Part shown: piece after piece, positions 54,378 through 62,535 of the stretch
How positions within the stretch are numbered: position 1 is the stretch's first letter
Layout: each line of letters starts with the position of its first letter
Assembly (NCBI RefSeq): GCF_900215515.1
Contig: NZ_OBEI01000008.1
Location: 1 to 64,000 of the forward strand
Source of the DNA: Persephonella hydrogeniphila
GTDB lineage: Bacteria; Aquificota; Aquificia; Aquificales; Hydrogenothermaceae
DNA: 64,000 nucleotides
Direction of reading: 5' to 3'
Position numbers and translations under genes: made by a program
Notes under the pieces: model-generated
The model's database searches: none
What the model was told of the DNA's origin: nothing
Seen by the model: the letters and a program-made list of their open reading frames with translations, nothing else

Positions 54378-54965
54378 CTATTCCAGTGTACCTTTTGTTG
54401 ATGGAGTTCCTTCTCTCCTTGGATCTATTTCAACAGCCTGTCTTAAAGCAACAGCAAAGGCTTTAGTCAGCGATTCTGCTATATGGTGGAGATTTTTTCC
54501 TGCAAGGGCTTTCAGATGCACAGTGATCCCTGCAGAGAGTGTAAGACCTTTAAAAAACTCCTCCATCAATTCAAAATCAAAGTTCGTTATTTTACCTCTC
54601 AAACCCATATCATCATAAAAAAGCAAAGGTCTACCTGATAGATCTATTGAACATAGAGCAAGAGCTTCATCCATAGGCAGTATAGAATATCCAAATCTTC
54701 TTATATTTTTCTTATTTCCTAATGCTTCTTTTATAGCTGTTCCTAAAACTATACCTACATCCTCAACAGTATGGTGATGACTGACATGGACATCACCTGT
54801 AGCCATTATTTCAAGGTCAATAAGGGAGTGTTTAGAGAATGTTTCAAGCATATGTGTCAAAAACCCTACAGGAGTATCTACAGAGTATTTACCTTTTCCA
54901 TCTAAGTTAATGCTCAGCTCAATCTGTGTTTCTTTTGTCTCTCTCTTAACTGTGGCTTTTCTCAT
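54378..54965 (-). CDS. hisB: Imidazoleglycerol-phosphate dehydratase
   Basis: HisB dehydrates imidazole glycerol phosphate in histidine synthesis. The 195-residue monofunctional enzyme has [14 protein letters not shown], the metal-binding [13 protein letters not shown] (near 64-76), [14 protein letters not shown] and [18 protein letters not shown]. Length is normal. It is in a leftward block with a DnaC-like ATPase upstream and an HTH/NosL-like regulator downstream, away from hisIE at 20.6 kb. Confidence 0.97.
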   Translation of the reverse strand: MRKATVKRETKETQIELSINLDGKGKYSVDTPVGFLTHMLETFSKHSLIDLEIMATGDVHVSHHHTVEDVGIVLGTAIKEALGNKKNIRRFGYSILPMDEALALCSIDLSGRPLLFYDDMGLRGKITNFDFELMEEFFKGLTLSAGITVHLKALAGKNLHHIAESLTKAFAVALRQAVEIDPRREGTPSTKGTLE

Positions 54966-54977
54966 TTTACGCTCCTT

Positions 54978-55685
54978 TTATTCTGTAAGACTACTTCCCC
55001 TTTTGTCTTTACCTTTTACTGGAAGAACCTCACATATCTCAGATAATCTTGAGGCTATAGACTGACCCATCCTTTCTTCTAATGTGTTTTCCAGTATGTC
55101 TCCTTCTAACTTTTTCCCTGTTTTTAACTCGATATTTGAAGTAATTATTATCGGTTTCATGTCGTTGTATCTGTTTATTATTATAAAGTGAAGTATATCC
55201 CTTGCCCAGTCTGACAGTCTTTCTGAACCAAGATCGTCAAGAACAAGTAAAGGTGCATCTACAACTTCCTCTAATATCTCTCTTGCCGAGGATGAACCAT
55301 CAAACGAACTTTTCAATCTAAAAAGGAGAGATCTTGTATCATAAAAAAGACCTACTATACCTTTTCTCCTGAAAAACTCTTTAAGTATTCCTACAGCCAG
55401 ATGAGTTTTACCAACTCCAGGGGGGCCTACAAAAAACAGGCCTTTTCCCTTTTTAAAATCATCTGAGTTTATATAATCTTCAATTCTCATCAGTATGAAA
55501 TTATGTCCTGCTTTCTTTTCTGGGATAAAGTTAGACAGATCTTTATCTCTATATCTTTTAGGGATATTCATCCTGCGATAGATAGTTTCAGAAATATCAG
55601 AGTATTTGCATACACATTTGACAACACCTTTATCTTTAACGATCCATCCTATACCATTGCATATAGAACACACATTTTCTTCCAT
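54978..55685 (-). CDS. DnaC/IstB-like AAA ATPase with N-terminal zinc-finger
   Basis: The protein of about 235 residues begins with a Cys cluster (ENVCSICNGIGW, then KCVCKY), a likely zinc knuckle. A DnaC/DnaI-type AAA domain follows, with FFVGPPGVGKTHLAVGIL, LLVLDDLGSERLSDW and IITSNIELK. This arrangement is that of chromosomal helicase loaders rather than transposon IstB, and no transposase is adjacent. I chose ATG 55685, since the Cys motif follows immediately and a GGGG stretch precedes it. The likely role is loading of DnaB; a phage-derived origin is possible. Confidence 0.82.
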   Translation of the reverse strand: MEENVCSICNGIGWIVKDKGVVKCVCKYSDISETIYRRMNIPKRYRDKDLSNFIPEKKAGHNFILMRIEDYINSDDFKKGKGLFFVGPPGVGKTHLAVGILKEFFRRKGIVGLFYDTRSLLFRLKSSFDGSSSAREILEEVVDAPLLVLDDLGSERLSDWARDILHFIIINRYNDMKPIIITSNIELKTGKKLEGDILENTLEERMGQSIASRLSEICEVLPVKGKDKRGSSLTE

Positions 55686-55775
55686 ATAAAACCCCAAAGA
55701 CATTTGAAAATAAGATATACTTTTTGTGTGAAATTAACAAGATTTTTAAACAGGTAAGAAGGGAAAGGTAAAAAA

Positions 55776-56375
55776 TTACCTCTCCATAATTCCGTAGAAT
55801 ATAACAGATATAAACTGGTCTGGATCCTCTATTATTCTGCCTTCTTTTCCTGATATAACATATGCAAACACTTTAGCCTGGATAGAGCCTATAAAAAACA
55901 TAGCTATTTCTTCTGGATCGAGATTTTTCTTTATACTGCCTTCTTTTTGTCCTTCTTCTATAATTCTTGAGATCTTTTCTTTGTAATTTTCAACGAATTC
56001 ACTGAGTATATGTTTGAATTTCAGTTCTTCTGATCTGGAAAGCTCAAAGCACAGAACAGGGACTGCTCCTCTTGTTTCCTCGAGAACTTCAATGTGAGAC
56101 TTTAACAGCAGTTCTAATTTTTCTTTAACGGTATGACCCTTTTCTACCGCTTCAATAGCACTTTGTGAACATTTAGATACATACTTCTGAATTATTTCTA
56201 ATATAATCTCGTCCATAGATTTAAAATGTTTGAAAATAGCAGCATCTGTTATTCCTAACTTGTCGGCTATATTCTTTGCTGTAAATTTCCTCAGCCCTTC
56301 CTTTACTATTATCTCTGCTCCTATTCTTATTATTTTTTCTCTTGTTGAAAGTTTTTCGATCTTCTGTGTGACCAT
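55776..56375 (-). CDS. TetR-family transcriptional regulator
   Basis: This protein of about 199 residues has a TetR DNA-binding domain (TREKIIRIGAEIIVKEGLRKF, then AKNIADKLGITDAAIFKHF) and an all-helical ligand domain. ATG 56375 is preferred because GAGGAGG lies upstream. A start six codons earlier would read through that site. It follows the DHH gene with almost no gap. Its ligand and targets are unknown. Confidence 0.87.
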   Translation of the reverse strand: MVTQKIEKLSTREKIIRIGAEIIVKEGLRKFTAKNIADKLGITDAAIFKHFKSMDEIILEIIQKYVSKCSQSAIEAVEKGHTVKEKLELLLKSHIEVLEETRGAVPVLCFELSRSEELKFKHILSEFVENYKEKISRIIEEGQKEGSIKKNLDPEEIAMFFIGSIQAKVFAYVISGKEGRIIEDPDQFISVIFYGIMER

Positions 56376-56376
56376 C

Positions 56377-57249
56377 TTATTTTTCCTCCTCAAACTGAAT
56401 CATTTTGATAAATTTATGTAGCGGCACAAGTGCGCCTGCAGCATTTCTATGACCTCCACCCCCTAAAATAGTTGCCAGTTCCAGAGCATCCGGTTTATGG
56501 CCTGTGTTGCTTCTGAAACTCATCTTTACATCTAACCCCTGAATGTTAAAAAGTAGAACTGCCTGATTATGCTTGGTTGCCAGTATATTCCCGATCTCTG
56601 ATTGAAAGTAGTTTGTATTAAATGCTTTTACAGTGTACTGTCCTATCTTTACAGGAGTCTCTTTTGCCCTTTCAATATATCTGTTTATAAGATAATCAGT
56701 AAAAGATGCTATTATTTTGCCTTTGTTGATAATTTCTTCTACAGGTTCGTCAAAAAGTTTTACTACCTTTTCAGGTTGATTAGTTATGGGAAGTAGATAT
56801 AGATTGACATATTTTGTATTCTCTCCGTACTCCCATTTCCATAGATCCTGATCTTCAACGTATTTTATTATCCAGGGTGGCTCTCCACCAAATATATATT
56901 CCCAGCTTAAAGATGCACCTGATTTGTTATTATCAAAAACAAACTTAAAATTTGAATACTCTTTCTCAATCTTTTTTAGATAATCTTTTGCACTGATGTG
57001 ATGATCTATATTTATTACTTCTTTTGCTTTGCTTAAAAGTCTTTTGAGATCTTCTTCTTTTAGAGAAAAATCAACTATGTAAACAGTTGTATCTTTATCT
57101 ACATTCTTTAAAATTTCCCCGAAAATATCTTCTTTGTACCCGTGTTCCATAGGATACAGAATACAGTCTGGGTATTTCTTTAAAAGAACTGCGGCAGCTG
57201 TAGTCCCATCAGTACAGTTTCCGTGATATATACAGACCACTTTCCCCAT
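56377..57249 (-). CDS. DHH-family phosphoesterase
   Basis: This 290-residue protein has the DHH motif set: IYHGNCTDGTTAAAV (metal site, near 7-21), VYIVDFSLKEEDL, NIDHHISAKDY (the DHH core) and the C-terminal DHHA1 motif GGGGHRNAAGA. Relatives include nanoRNases and cyclic-dinucleotide phosphodiesterases. There is no membrane, GGDEF or RecJ-type extension, so the substrate cannot be told. It heads the leftward block ending in the HTH/NosL-like gene. Confidence 0.85.
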   Translation of the reverse strand: MGKVVCIYHGNCTDGTTAAAVLLKKYPDCILYPMEHGYKEDIFGEILKNVDKDTTVYIVDFSLKEEDLKRLLSKAKEVINIDHHISAKDYLKKIEKEYSNFKFVFDNNKSGASLSWEYIFGGEPPWIIKYVEDQDLWKWEYGENTKYVNLYLLPITNQPEKVVKLFDEPVEEIINKGKIIASFTDYLINRYIERAKETPVKIGQYTVKAFNTNYFQSEIGNILATKHNQAVLLFNIQGLDVKMSFRSNTGHKPDALELATILGGGGHRNAAGALVPLHKFIKMIQFEEEK

Positions 57250-57372
57250 TATCTCTCCTGTTTTAGGTTAGGTATAACTAACTTAAATAACTTTAAAAAA
57301 ATTTTTTATAAATTTCAATACATTCCGAAAAATAAATCAGGAAGTATTTCAAAAATATAAACTTTTTCTTTG

Positions 57373-57401
57373 TTGACATACACAATATACAGTGGTATTT
57401 T
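57373..57401 (+). promoter_or_regulatory. Promoter of nrdB-nrdA
   Basis: TTGACA (57373-57378) and TATTTT (57396-57401) are separated by exactly 17 bases. This is the best classical promoter in the window. Transcription would start near 57407, leaving a leader of about 40 bases before the ATG at 57448. An NrdR-box-like sequence fills the spacer. Confidence 0.75.
57380..57395 (+). promoter_or_regulatory. NrdR box 1
   Basis: ACACAATATACAGTGG is close to the 16-base NrdR-box consensus (ACAC-N-ATATAT-N-G-N-GT type). It lies between -35 and -10 of the nrd promoter, where repressor binding would block polymerase. nrdR itself is not in the window. Confidence 0.7.
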
Positions 57402-57410
57402 TAATTAGCA

Positions 57411-57426
57411 GTACAATATATAGTAT
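57411..57426 (+). promoter_or_regulatory. NrdR box 2
   Basis: GTACAATATATAGTAT is a second NrdR-box-like site, 31 bases downstream of box 1 (start to start), about three helical turns, which is the usual spacing for paired NrdR boxes. It lies just after the predicted transcription start. Confidence 0.7.
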
Positions 57427-57447
57427 GTCAGAGTAAGGAGGAGAGCC

Positions 57448-58437
57448 ATGAAAAAGCTTCAGTTCATAGGTAAAACGTCTGTAAGAGATAACATCAGGCT
57501 AACAGAGAATCCAAGATATCCGGTGTTCAAAGATATATACACAAAGCAGAAAAAAGCTGTCTGGTTTCCAGAGGAACTCAATATCCAACAGGATGTTTTA
57601 GACTACAAATCTTTAACTCCTACAGAGAAAGATCTGTTTGATACTTCTGTAGGTTATTTTGCTTCTTCAGAACTCCTTGTCCAGAACGTTTTAGGAAATG
57701 GGTTTTTCCCTGTCCTGACAGATCCCTATGCCAAAATGAGCTTTTCAACACAGATGTTTATGGAAAATATACACTCAGACTTCTTTGAGATAATACTGAA
57801 CACATTCGAGATGGACAGAAAGAGAATCTATAACATAACACTTGAAGATAAACTTCTTATGGAAAAACAGGAGCTTATAATAAGAGCTGTTGATAGAATT
57901 ACCTATGGAAAGGCAGATCCTGATTCCCTTGAAGGAAAAAAACAGATACTTACTGCTATTCTTCTTAATAACATAATACAGGAGGGTATGTTCTTTTACT
58001 CGGCATTTGCCCATTTCTTTGCTATGAAAGATACAGGAAAGATGAAAAATGTTGTCTCTGGTGTAGAGCTTATTCTTATAGATGAGTCCCTCCATCTCCA
58101 GAATGGAATAGAAGCTATCCTTACGATTGTTGAGGAGAATCCGGAAATAGTTGATGATGAAAAGTTTGTTGATAACATAAGGGAGACTATTATCGATGCT
58201 GTAGAGTTAGAGCTTAACTATCTGAAAACAAAATTTGGTGGAACTACAATATTCGGAGTTTCCTATAAAGAGCTTGAGAAATATATGAAGTACATAGCAG
58301 ATAGAAGACTTGAGGAGCTTGGATTTGATCCGCAGTTCAAAATACAAGAAAACCCCCTTAAGTTTCTTCAAAAAGAGGATGTGAAAAAGTTGGTTAACTT
58401 TTTTGAAGTATCATCGACAGAGTATACGAACTTCTAA
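57448..58437 (+). CDS. nrdB: Ribonucleotide reductase small subunit, class Ic-like
   Basis: This R2 protein (329 residues) has metal ligands Glu75, Glu106, His109, Glu179, Glu213 and His216, with the standard spacings (31, 3, 70, 34, 3). The residue at the radical-tyrosine position, four after His109 in ENIHSDFFEI, is Phe113, and the first ligand is Glu rather than Asp. Both are hallmarks of class Ic enzymes, which use a Mn/Fe cofactor in place of a tyrosyl radical. The C-terminal EYTNF keeps the Tyr used in radical transfer to NrdA. It is 25 bases ahead of nrdA and under a promoter with two NrdR-like boxes. Confidence 0.93.
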   Translation: MKKLQFIGKTSVRDNIRLTENPRYPVFKDIYTKQKKAVWFPEELNIQQDVLDYKSLTPTEKDLFDTSVGYFASSELLVQNVLGNGFFPVLTDPYAKMSFSTQMFMENIHSDFFEIILNTFEMDRKRIYNITLEDKLLMEKQELIIRAVDRITYGKADPDSLEGKKQILTAILLNNIIQEGMFFYSAFAHFFAMKDTGKMKNVVSGVELILIDESLHLQNGIEAILTIVEENPEIVDDEKFVDNIRETIIDAVELELNYLKTKFGGTTIFGVSYKELEKYMKYIADRRLEELGFDPQFKIQENPLKFLQKEDVKKLVNFFEVSSTEYTNF

Positions 58438-58462
58438 AACATACATAAGAGGAGGTTTTTAG

Positions 58463-61400
58463 ATGCAAAGAACAGTCGTCAAGAGGGATGGCACAGAAGA
58501 AAAATTCCAGATGAAAAAACTGATAAATGCTATTTTTGCTCTTTTTGAGGGAATGGACTTACCTGATGACTGGGAGATTGCCTTTAAGATTGCGAAAGAG
58601 CTTGATCTGAAAATACCAGAAAGAGTTACAACCCATGAGCTTGATACACTTGTTCTGAAAGCTATAGAACAGTTAATCCCCACCCACTATATATACGATA
58701 CCCTTGCAGCAAGACAGCTTCTAAAATTAATAAATAGAGAGATAGACAAAAGATTCTCATCCTTTAAAGAGGCTGTTGAGTTTGGTGTTAGAGAAGGTCT
58801 CTACAAAGAAGAGCTTTTAAATTTTGACCTTGACAGGTTAGAAGATGCAATTGTTTATCAGAGAGATAGAAATTTAGACTATTTTGGTCTTACAACTCTA
58901 AAGGACAGATATTTTACAAGGGATAGAGAAGACAAAATTATAGAGAAACCCCAGTGGTTCTTTATGCGTGTGGCAATGGGAATAGGAAATAATGAAGAAG
59001 AGGTAATAAGGATATACGATAAGATATCAAAACTTGAGTATCTCCACTCAACACCGACACTTTACAACTCAGGAACTACAACGAACCAGTATAGCAGTTG
59101 TTACGTAAATGTAGTTGAGGATTCCCTTGAGTCTATTATGGATAAAGCAAAAGAAACAGCATTTTTAGCAAAGTATGCAGGAGGAGTAGGAACAGATATT
59201 ACAAGACTGAGAGCAACAGGTTCAAAAATCCACTCCCTCAATGCAAAATCATCGGGACCAATCCCATTTATAAAAATCTTTGACACTATCGTAAACGCAA
59301 TTCAGCAGGGAGGAAGAAGAAGAAGTTCTCAGGTTATGTATATGCAGCCATGGCATGTAGATATTGACTCTTTCCTTGATCTCAGAGAAACTACAGGAAA
59401 TCCATACTTCAGAACACCATCCCTCAACACTGCTCTGTGGATGCCGGATGAGATGATGAGAAGAATAAAAGAAGGAGAACCTCTGTATTTCTTTGATCCG
59501 GCAGAATGTCCAGAACTGATAACAAGCTGGGGAGAGGAATTCAAGAAAAAATATGAGGAATGTATTAAAAAAGCTGAAGAAGGAAAGCTAAAAATATGGA
59601 AAAAGGAGGAAGACAGCAAAGGCTGGTTTAATAGATACCTGTTTAAGCTCGCTAAAACCGGACATCCTTGGCTGACATTTAAAGACAGACATAATGAACA
59701 TAATCCGTGTCCTGAGTATAGTGTTATAAACTCTTCTAATCTCTGTGTTACAGGAGATACAAGACTTGCTACACAGTGGGGACTTGTTACTGCCAAAGAG
59801 CTATATGAAAAAGGGGAACCTATAGTAGCGACTTATGATAAAAGAACTGATGGAAACTGGAGAGAAAAAGGCGTTTCAACAGCACAGTGCTTAAAAATGT
59901 TTAAAACCAAGGAAAATGCAGATGTTTACGAAGTAATAACAAAAGAAGGATACAGGATAAAAGCAACAGACTGGCATGAGTTTTATAGGGTAGTTCCTAA
60001 CAAATTAGAAAAAGGAAAATATGCCAGAGATTATAAAATAGAAAAAGTAAAACTCTCAGAGCTTAAACCGGGAGATAAACTTCTTATACAATCAGGAGAA
60101 GGACAATTTGGAAATGAAGGTTACTATGAAGTTGGACTATTAACTGGACTGATAGCTGGAGATGGGACGTTTGCAGAAAGGAATGGGCATAAAACGGTTT
60201 ATATAGATCTTTATGACGAAGAAATATCTCTTTCTGAAATGATTTTAGAATCTATCAATGAAATTATTGAAAGGGAAAACTACACATCAGGTAATAATAG
60301 AATTTACACTAACACCCTGCCTAAAGTTATTAACCATACTAAGAACAGTAAAAAGGTAAGATTTGCAAATAACAGACTTGCAAAGATTTTAGAAAAAAAA
60401 TACAGATTTAATAAAGAAAATAAACTTTCTGTGCCTGAGTTTGTGTTTAAAGGAGCAAGAGAGACAATCATTGGATATTTACAGGGATTATTCACAGCAG
60501 ATGCTACTGTAAATATTATCAAAAATAATGGAATACCTACATTTTCAATTCAGCTTGCAAGTAAAAGTAAAAAACTATTGGAAGAAGTTCAGATTTTACT
60601 TGCAAACTTTGGAATTAAATCTTCTATCTCAAAAATGAGAGATAAAGAAGAAGCCCACTTTAGCTATATTACAAAATCTGGGGAAGAAAAAGTTTATGAT
60701 GCAAATCCTTTATACAGACTTTTAATAAACGGAAACAATGCTATAAAATTTATTGAGAAAATTGGATTTTTAGGAAGTAAGCAGCGAAAAGCACTAAAAA
60801 TATTGGAAGAGAGAGAAAGCCTCGGTTATCCAAGATATAGTAGAAAAGATGAACATTTCTTTGCAATAATAGATGAGATAAGATACGCAGGAAAAGAAGA
60901 TGTTTACGATACAACACAACTTTATAACCACTCGTTAATCTTTAACGGAATTGTAACAGGAAACTGTACCGAGATTAGCATTCCTAACTCTCCTGAATCT
61001 ACAGCTGTATGTACCCTTGCATCTGTCAATCTTGCAAAACACGTAAGAAGAGATAAAACAGATATAAACTGGGATAAGCTAAAAGACACCATAGAAACAA
61101 TGGTTGTTGCCCTGGATAATATCCTTGATAAAAATTTCTACCCATCTGAAGAATCAAGAAAAAACACAATGGATTTAAGACCTCTTGGTATCGGACTGAT
61201 GGGTTTTGCAGAAACACTTGTAGAGCTTGGTATTCCTTATGACAGTGATGAAGCAGTTAAGTTCGCAGAAAAAGTTGCAAAATTTATGAGAGAAACTGCC
61301 TATAAAAAATCTGAAGAACTTGCGAAAGAAAGGGGAGCATTCCCTCACTATGAAGAGATGAAAAAAGCAGGAAAGCCTTACCCATACCCTCCAAGAAGAA

Positions 61401-62083
61401 ATGCCGTTCTCCTTGCTGTTGCTCCAACAGCTTCAATATCAATAATTGCAGGAACGACATCATCAATAGACAGCTATTTCTCAAATGTTTACTCAAGGGA
61501 CACTCTTTCAGGAAAGTTTATAGTTGTAAACAAACAGCTTATGAAAAAGCTTGAAGAGATAGATATGTGGAATGAAGAGATGTCCCAGAAGATAAAGGCA
61601 AATGGAGGCTCTATCCAGTATATAGAAGAGCTTGATGGAAAAATAAACAAAGAATTGTTTAAAGGGGCGTACGAAATACATCCAAAAAGACAGATAGAAA
61701 TTGCCGCAGCATTCCAGAAATACATAGATCAGGCTGTGTCTAAATCTATCTACATAGAAGAAGACCTCAGAGATGATATGTTTGATATTTACATGTATGC
61801 ATGGGAGAAGGGACTGAAATCAACTTATTACTGCTTTATAGACAAAACTGTTAAAGGAGAAAAATACACCCAAAAAGTAAACAAGAGAGGAACAAGAAGA
61901 GGGTTTGGTCTAAGGAAATCTTCAGAAACTGCAAAAACAAAAGCAGAAGAGGATATAGAGCAGATAGAAAAAATGGCAAGGGAAAAGTACGGGGATGAGG
62001 TTGTAGATAAGGTAAAGTCTGGAGATATTGAAGGATGTCCAACAGATCCTCTTTTAAATAAAATCTGTCCGAGTTGCGAATGA
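58463..62083 (+). CDS. nrdA: Ribonucleotide reductase large subunit with intein
   Basis: The 1206-residue precursor contains a 407-residue intein (residues 428-834); the spliced enzyme would be 799 residues. The exteins have an N-terminal ATP cone (VVKRDGTEEKF, about 1-90), the redox Cys in YSSCYVNV, and the active-site loop SSNL-C-TEISIP formed only after splicing. The partner Cys lies in STAVCTLASVNL, the radical-path pair in TYYCFID, and the C-terminal thiol pair in ICPSCE. It needs NrdB for radical generation. GGAGG precedes the ATG. A strong terminator follows. Confidence 0.96.
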   Translation: MQRTVVKRDGTEEKFQMKKLINAIFALFEGMDLPDDWEIAFKIAKELDLKIPERVTTHELDTLVLKAIEQLIPTHYIYDTLAARQLLKLINREIDKRFSSFKEAVEFGVREGLYKEELLNFDLDRLEDAIVYQRDRNLDYFGLTTLKDRYFTRDREDKIIEKPQWFFMRVAMGIGNNEEEVIRIYDKISKLEYLHSTPTLYNSGTTTNQYSSCYVNVVEDSLESIMDKAKETAFLAKYAGGVGTDITRLRATGSKIHSLNAKSSGPIPFIKIFDTIVNAIQQGGRRRSSQVMYMQPWHVDIDSFLDLRETTGNPYFRTPSLNTALWMPDEMMRRIKEGEPLYFFDPAECPELITSWGEEFKKKYEECIKKAEEGKLKIWKKEEDSKGWFNRYLFKLAKTGHPWLTFKDRHNEHNPCPEYSVINSSNLCVTGDTRLATQWGLVTAKELYEKGEPIVATYDKRTDGNWREKGVSTAQCLKMFKTKENADVYEVITKEGYRIKATDWHEFYRVVPNKLEKGKYARDYKIEKVKLSELKPGDKLLIQSGEGQFGNEGYYEVGLLTGLIAGDGTFAERNGHKTVYIDLYDEEISLSEMILESINEIIERENYTSGNNRIYTNTLPKVINHTKNSKKVRFANNRLAKILEKKYRFNKENKLSVPEFVFKGARETIIGYLQGLFTADATVNIIKNNGIPTFSIQLASKSKKLLEEVQILLANFGIKSSISKMRDKEEAHFSYITKSGEEKVYDANPLYRLLINGNNAIKFIEKIGFLGSKQRKALKILEERESLGYPRYSRKDEHFFAIIDEIRYAGKEDVYDTTQLYNHSLIFNGIVTGNCTEISIPNSPESTAVCTLASVNLAKHVRRDKTDINWDKLKDTIETMVVALDNILDKNFYPSEESRKNTMDLRPLGIGLMGFAETLVELGIPYDSDEAVKFAEKVAKFMRETAYKKSEELAKERGAFPHYEEMKKAGKPYPYPPRRNAVLLAVAPTASISIIAGTTSSIDSYFSNVYSRDTLSGKFIVVNKQLMKKLEEIDMWNEEMSQKIKANGGSIQYIEELDGKINKELFKGAYEIHPKRQIEIAAAFQKYIDQAVSKSIYIEEDLRDDMFDIYMYAWEKGLKSTYYCFIDKTVKGEKYTQKVNKRGTRRGFGLRKSSETAKTKAEEDIEQIEKMAREKYGDEVVDKVKSGDIEGCPTDPLLNKICPSCE
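59744..60964 (+). mobile_element. LAGLIDADG intein within NrdA
   Basis: The intein begins with Cys1 (CVTGDTRLAT), has the block B TDWH motif at 75-78, and two endonuclease motifs: LTGLIAGDG at 133-141 and LQGLFTADA at 246-254. Both keep the catalytic Asp (140 and 253). It ends VYDTTQLYNHSLIFNGIVTGN with terminal Asn407, followed by the extein Cys. The residue before the last Asn is Gly instead of the usual His. The insertion point is directly before the thiyl-radical Cys of the reductase. Confidence 0.93.
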
Positions 62084-62084
62084 T

Positions 62085-62106
62085 AAGGGGCTTTTGCCCC
62101 TTTTTT
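62085..62106 (+). terminator. Rho-independent terminator after nrdA
   Basis: AAGGGGC and GCCCCTT form a stem with a TTTT loop, starting two bases after the nrdA stop and followed by six T residues in total. It ends the nrdB-nrdA transcript just ahead of the small Cys-protein gene. Confidence 0.85.
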
Positions 62107-62116
62107 GAGGTAAAAG

Positions 62117-62311
62117 ATGGGGAAGGCATACAATCCAGAGGATTACCTGTGTCAGGTATGTGCTTATAAATCCTGTTTACACAAAAATAAAGGTAGAGAT
62201 ATTTTCCGTAAAAAAATTCTTGAGATCTCTAAAAAAAGGGAAAATTCGTCAGATTTAAAAGAAGAAGTTTTTAATTTTTGCAAAACTGCAGACTCTTCAG
62301 AATCAGAGTAA
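62117..62311 (+). CDS. Small Cys-rich protein of unknown function
   Basis: This 64-residue protein has a Cys cluster near its start (YLCQVCAYKSCLHKNKG: Cys12, Cys15, Cys20) and one more Cys (FNFCK, near 55). The middle is basic and helical. Four Cys could bind a metal. The ATG is preceded by GAGG. It follows the nrdA terminator by ten bases, so it needs read-through or its own promoter. I do not recognise a family, and a chance open frame cannot be excluded. Confidence 0.5.
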   Translation: MGKAYNPEDYLCQVCAYKSCLHKNKGRDIFRKKILEISKKRENSSDLKEEVFNFCKTADSSESE

Positions 62312-62408
62312 AATCAAAATTTCCCAGAAAATCTGTATTTAAACCGAAATTTAATATCGAGATAAAATTGGCATGAAAATTTCCTATTAAACTTGTAATA
62401 AAAGAATA

Positions 62409-62429
62409 TTAATCTTTTTTAAAGATTAA
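62409..62429. repeat. Perfect inverted repeat upstream of the porin gene
   Basis: TTAATCTTT and AAAGATTAA, separated by TTT, form a nine-base inverted repeat about 107 bases ahead of the porin ATG. It sits in an AT-rich gap of 224 bases (62312-62535) that otherwise shows only the ribosome site. It could be an operator, a leader hairpin, or a weak terminator of the preceding gene. Confidence 0.45.
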
Positions 62430-62535
62430 CCGAATAAGTATAAGAGAATATAGACAGTTTTTTTAAGGGATGTTAAAATATCTTAATATATACAAAAAAA
62501 ATATAAAAATAAAATCAAATCAAGGAGGTTACAGC

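Noticed and set aside
54978-55685. DnaC/IstB-like ATPase considered as part of an IS21-type element.
   Set aside because: No transposase, terminal repeats or other mobile genes are nearby, and the N-terminal zinc knuckle fits a helicase loader.
17399-62106. Similar GGGGC/GCCCC hairpins at 17399, 45202 and 62085 considered as a dispersed repeat family.
   Set aside because: Similarity is limited to the short stem typical of intrinsic terminators; flanks and loops differ.
62372-62390. TTGGCATGAAAATTTCC looked like a sigma54 promoter before the porin gene.
   Set aside because: The -12 element should be GC at fixed spacing and is TC/CC here; the match is too weak.
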